NCBI RefSeq assembly: GCF_000699445.3
Contig: NC_067195.1
Span: 51,006,465-51,070,464 of the forward strand
From: Schistosoma haematobium
Taxonomy: Eukaryota > Platyhelminthes > Trematoda > Strigeidida > Schistosomatidae
Direction: 5' to 3'
Length of the DNA: 64,000 bases
Shown here: positions 61,541 through 64,000 of the stretch, in pieces
Numbering within the stretch: the stretch's first letter is position 1
How the letters are laid out: every line of letters starts with the position of its first letter
Notes under the pieces: generated by a model
The model's input: only the letters and a program-made list of their open reading frames with translations
The model's database searches: none
What the model was told of the DNA's origin: nothing
Translations under genes and position numbers: made by a program

Positions 61541-62725
61541 GTTATTTCATTTTCATTATTATATATAACTAGTCATGAATTGGAAACTTTATAGTAAACA
61601 TTCAATAATTTAAATTTGATTAACTAGAATTTTTCTTCTTAAATAAAAATACCCCATTCTAATGTCACATATCTATACACCTCATATTAACATTGAATTT
61701 GCTTCATTTTATACTTGTATTGACTTAAACAATATTCTCTAATTATATACTTCTTTTTCTCTTTTTCTTTTTTCTTTTTGTAAATATTTCTCTAATTATT
61801 AGTTTATCTTTGAAGTATTTTTTTCCTCTTCTCTTTATTTACTAATTTATTTGAAGTTTGTTGTAGTTTTTGTTTCTTTTTCTACTTAGCCCCTGTCTAC
61901 TTTGATTTCTTCTTTTAAAGCTTTTTTTGTTATGTGTATCATTCCATTCTTTTCTTCTATTTCAAAGGGGAGTAAAAGTTTATCAGCTTGTAAAATCAAG
62001 ATATGTAATTAAGTATATGGTTAAAGAAAATCAAACTGTTGATAAGTTACTTGTTGATAGATAAAAGTATTTTATTATAATTTACAATCAAACTAACTTC
62101 AATGAAGTGATCATCAAAAAAAAATAACAAGTAGTAATGGGTAGCTATCTCATTCTTTTGCAGAGTACTTCAACAGTATATACGACTCGGTGAAAGATCA
62201 AACCTAAAACCTTTGGGTCTTACTTCTAAAATACTACCTTACTACTACTACTATTACAGAATCGCTATCCATTAGTTTATATCTCTTATTTCTTTCAATT
62301 TTTGATGTTCTACCACCAATATACGTTAATATCAGTGATGATTAACACTTCTTTAATATTTCGAAAACTCATTGGACAAAATGCGCATTCGATTTTTATT
62401 GGGTTTTTTTTTGTGATGATCTAGTTAATGTCAGTCTGTAACGTAAATTATCTTTAAATCAGTTTAAAGCCTATATAATAATCTATTACCATATACTTTT
62501 GCTGGTTTTCTCACTTATCTACTCAATCTAATATTTCTAAAATAATGACTTTCCTAAAGATTCTTCGAAATTGATAAACTTTACTCAGTAAGATTTCTAT
62601 TTTGTCTTAGAAAATAAAAAGATTTACTTTAAATTGCTTTAAATCGAATGTATCTAAATCAGTAAATGAAAATAGTCGAAACTAAGTTGTTTTATTTTCA
62701 TCTATCAATTTTTAATCATTTACTT
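61541..62725. other. ChAT intron 7, no feature recognised
   Basis: It has a pyrimidine-rich stretch at 61745-61930. Nothing else was recognised. Confidence 0.5.
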
Positions 62726-62727
62726 AA

Positions 62728-62855
62728 ATCTCGCGGGGTGAGATCTTGGATACGCACTGTTGAAGAGTCCCAGACTAGGACGAAACAACTGTACAGTGCT
62801 TCGAGGTTTCCCATGATGATCTAGCTTCAATTGATTGATGAAATCAACTATTAAA
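62728..62855 (+). repeat. Class A SINE, 5'-truncated and decayed
   Basis: The core reads TTGAAGA. Stem II and GAAA are kept, and stem I GCACTG/CAGTGC is perfect. Confidence 0.75.
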
Positions 62856-64000
62856 TAAATAAACAGTCTCAACTAACTCATCGTCTGTATATCTGATATC
62901 AATTTTCATAATTTCATAATATTATAAAACCTAATCAATAATTTTATATTTACTTAAATGTATTTCTAAGAATTTATTAATTTAAAGTATATAAATCGTC
63001 CATTACATCTTACCGTACATCTAATGATAATAGATGATGGAAATTTATTCGTTCTCCACCGAATGCATGATATTTTATTCTATCTTCTGACCTCTTTACA
63101 AATTGATATAAGCTGTAGGATTATTAAAGAATATAATGTAATCAACCTTTTATTCATTCTGAATTTCCTTTATGACCACCCATTATCCAATTTAGGATTG
63201 GATTCGAGATATTCACGTCTAGAAGGGAGTATGATATACCTTGACTATTGATTCACAATCTCATTATCTGTTTTGTTATATAATATAGAGTAATATTTAT
63301 CCGATATAATTAGTAAGTTACTGTTCTACTCTCCACTTGGTTAACTTCATAGGTCAGTACTACTTTTGCAAGAGAAGATCCTTAGCTTTTGGCGATTTTA
63401 AGTTGTTTAGAGGTGATAATTATCTTAATTTCAGTTAATAAACAATAGTCAAGGAATTGAAAATCTTCCTGTAAATCATAAGTTAACTTTAATAATATTC
63501 TTGTATATGACTGACACAATTTAACCTCAAATCTGGCATTCATATATTTGGACAAACAAGATTTGTAAAAAAAACCAGACTCTTGAATAACAATTACTTA
63601 CTATTTAGTCAATAATAAACTTTAATAATTCAGAACTAATAAAAAAATTCCCTTATAACCTATAATTCTTTTACACTAATTATACATAAAGGTGTAAACA
63701 AACATTACGGACGGAGATTAAAGTCCATTAAAAAAACTAACTCTTAGAATAAGTAAGTGGTCAAGGTTACTTATTTAGGAAACAAAATGATAATAATAAT
63801 TTTGTCTTTCTATTTTGCTTGGTAGTCTGTAATTATAGTGTACACTGTTATTATCATTATTATTAACATTGATGTTTTTACGTTCGCTTTCATATAATAA
63901 ATGTTTTACTTAGAACGCAATTAATGGTAAACATTAGCTCTTTATAAACTAGTTTTATTTTCTATTATTCATAAAAAATTTGGATATGCTTATCGTCTAT
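62856..64000. other. End of window, no feature recognised
   Basis: AT-rich sequence. No ChAT exon with the expected catalytic-histidine segment was seen. Confidence 0.5.

Noticed and set aside
63024..63251. A possible next ChAT exon near the window end
   Set aside because: The frame has no similarity to the expected catalytic segment and no matching splice sites in phase 0.

Overview
The window is AT-rich eukaryotic nuclear DNA, most likely from a blood fluke (Schistosoma or a close relative). The evidence is flatworm-like coding sequence, RTE-type retrotransposon fragments, and many short tRNA-headed repeats with hammerhead-ribozyme sequences of the schistosome Sm-alpha type. The species cannot be fixed from the sequence alone.

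The only clear host genes form a cholinergic gene locus on the + strand. An intronless coding exon for the vesicular acetylcholine transporter (VAChT, 20725-22344) lies upstream of seven exons of choline O-acetyltransferase (ChAT, 24305-53662). The ChAT exons join in frame to 355 codons. They cover the N-terminal part of the enzyme and stop just before the catalytic-histidine region, so the 3' exons must lie beyond 64000. VAChT sits just 5' of the first ChAT coding exon, as in nematodes, insects and vertebrates. ChAT makes acetylcholine in the cytosol and VAChT loads it into synaptic vesicles. Both coding exons have a splice acceptor 7-8 bases before the ATG, which fits alternative splicing from a shared noncoding leader exon. 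That leader was not found.

Region by region: 1-20300 has no recognisable gene and holds two broken RTE copies, short SINE-like repeats, a 500-bp dispersed repeat and a 300-bp inverted pair. 20300-24400 holds VAChT, a roughly 500-bp hairpin just after its stop codon, and the first ChAT coding exon. 24400-53700 holds six large ChAT introns filled with RTE fragments, hammerhead SINEs and microsatellites. 53700-64000 is the 5' part of another large intron with more of the same repeats.

The non-gene features of most interest are: a complete hammerhead SINE with a 10-bp target duplication inserted in an RTE copy (30992-31294); a second, longer SINE family whose units can sit head to tail; a hairpin-forming inverted repeat in the VAChT 3' region; and a nearly identical 780-bp inverted duplication whose arms flank VAChT and the first three ChAT coding exons. 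All identities and foldings were judged by eye.
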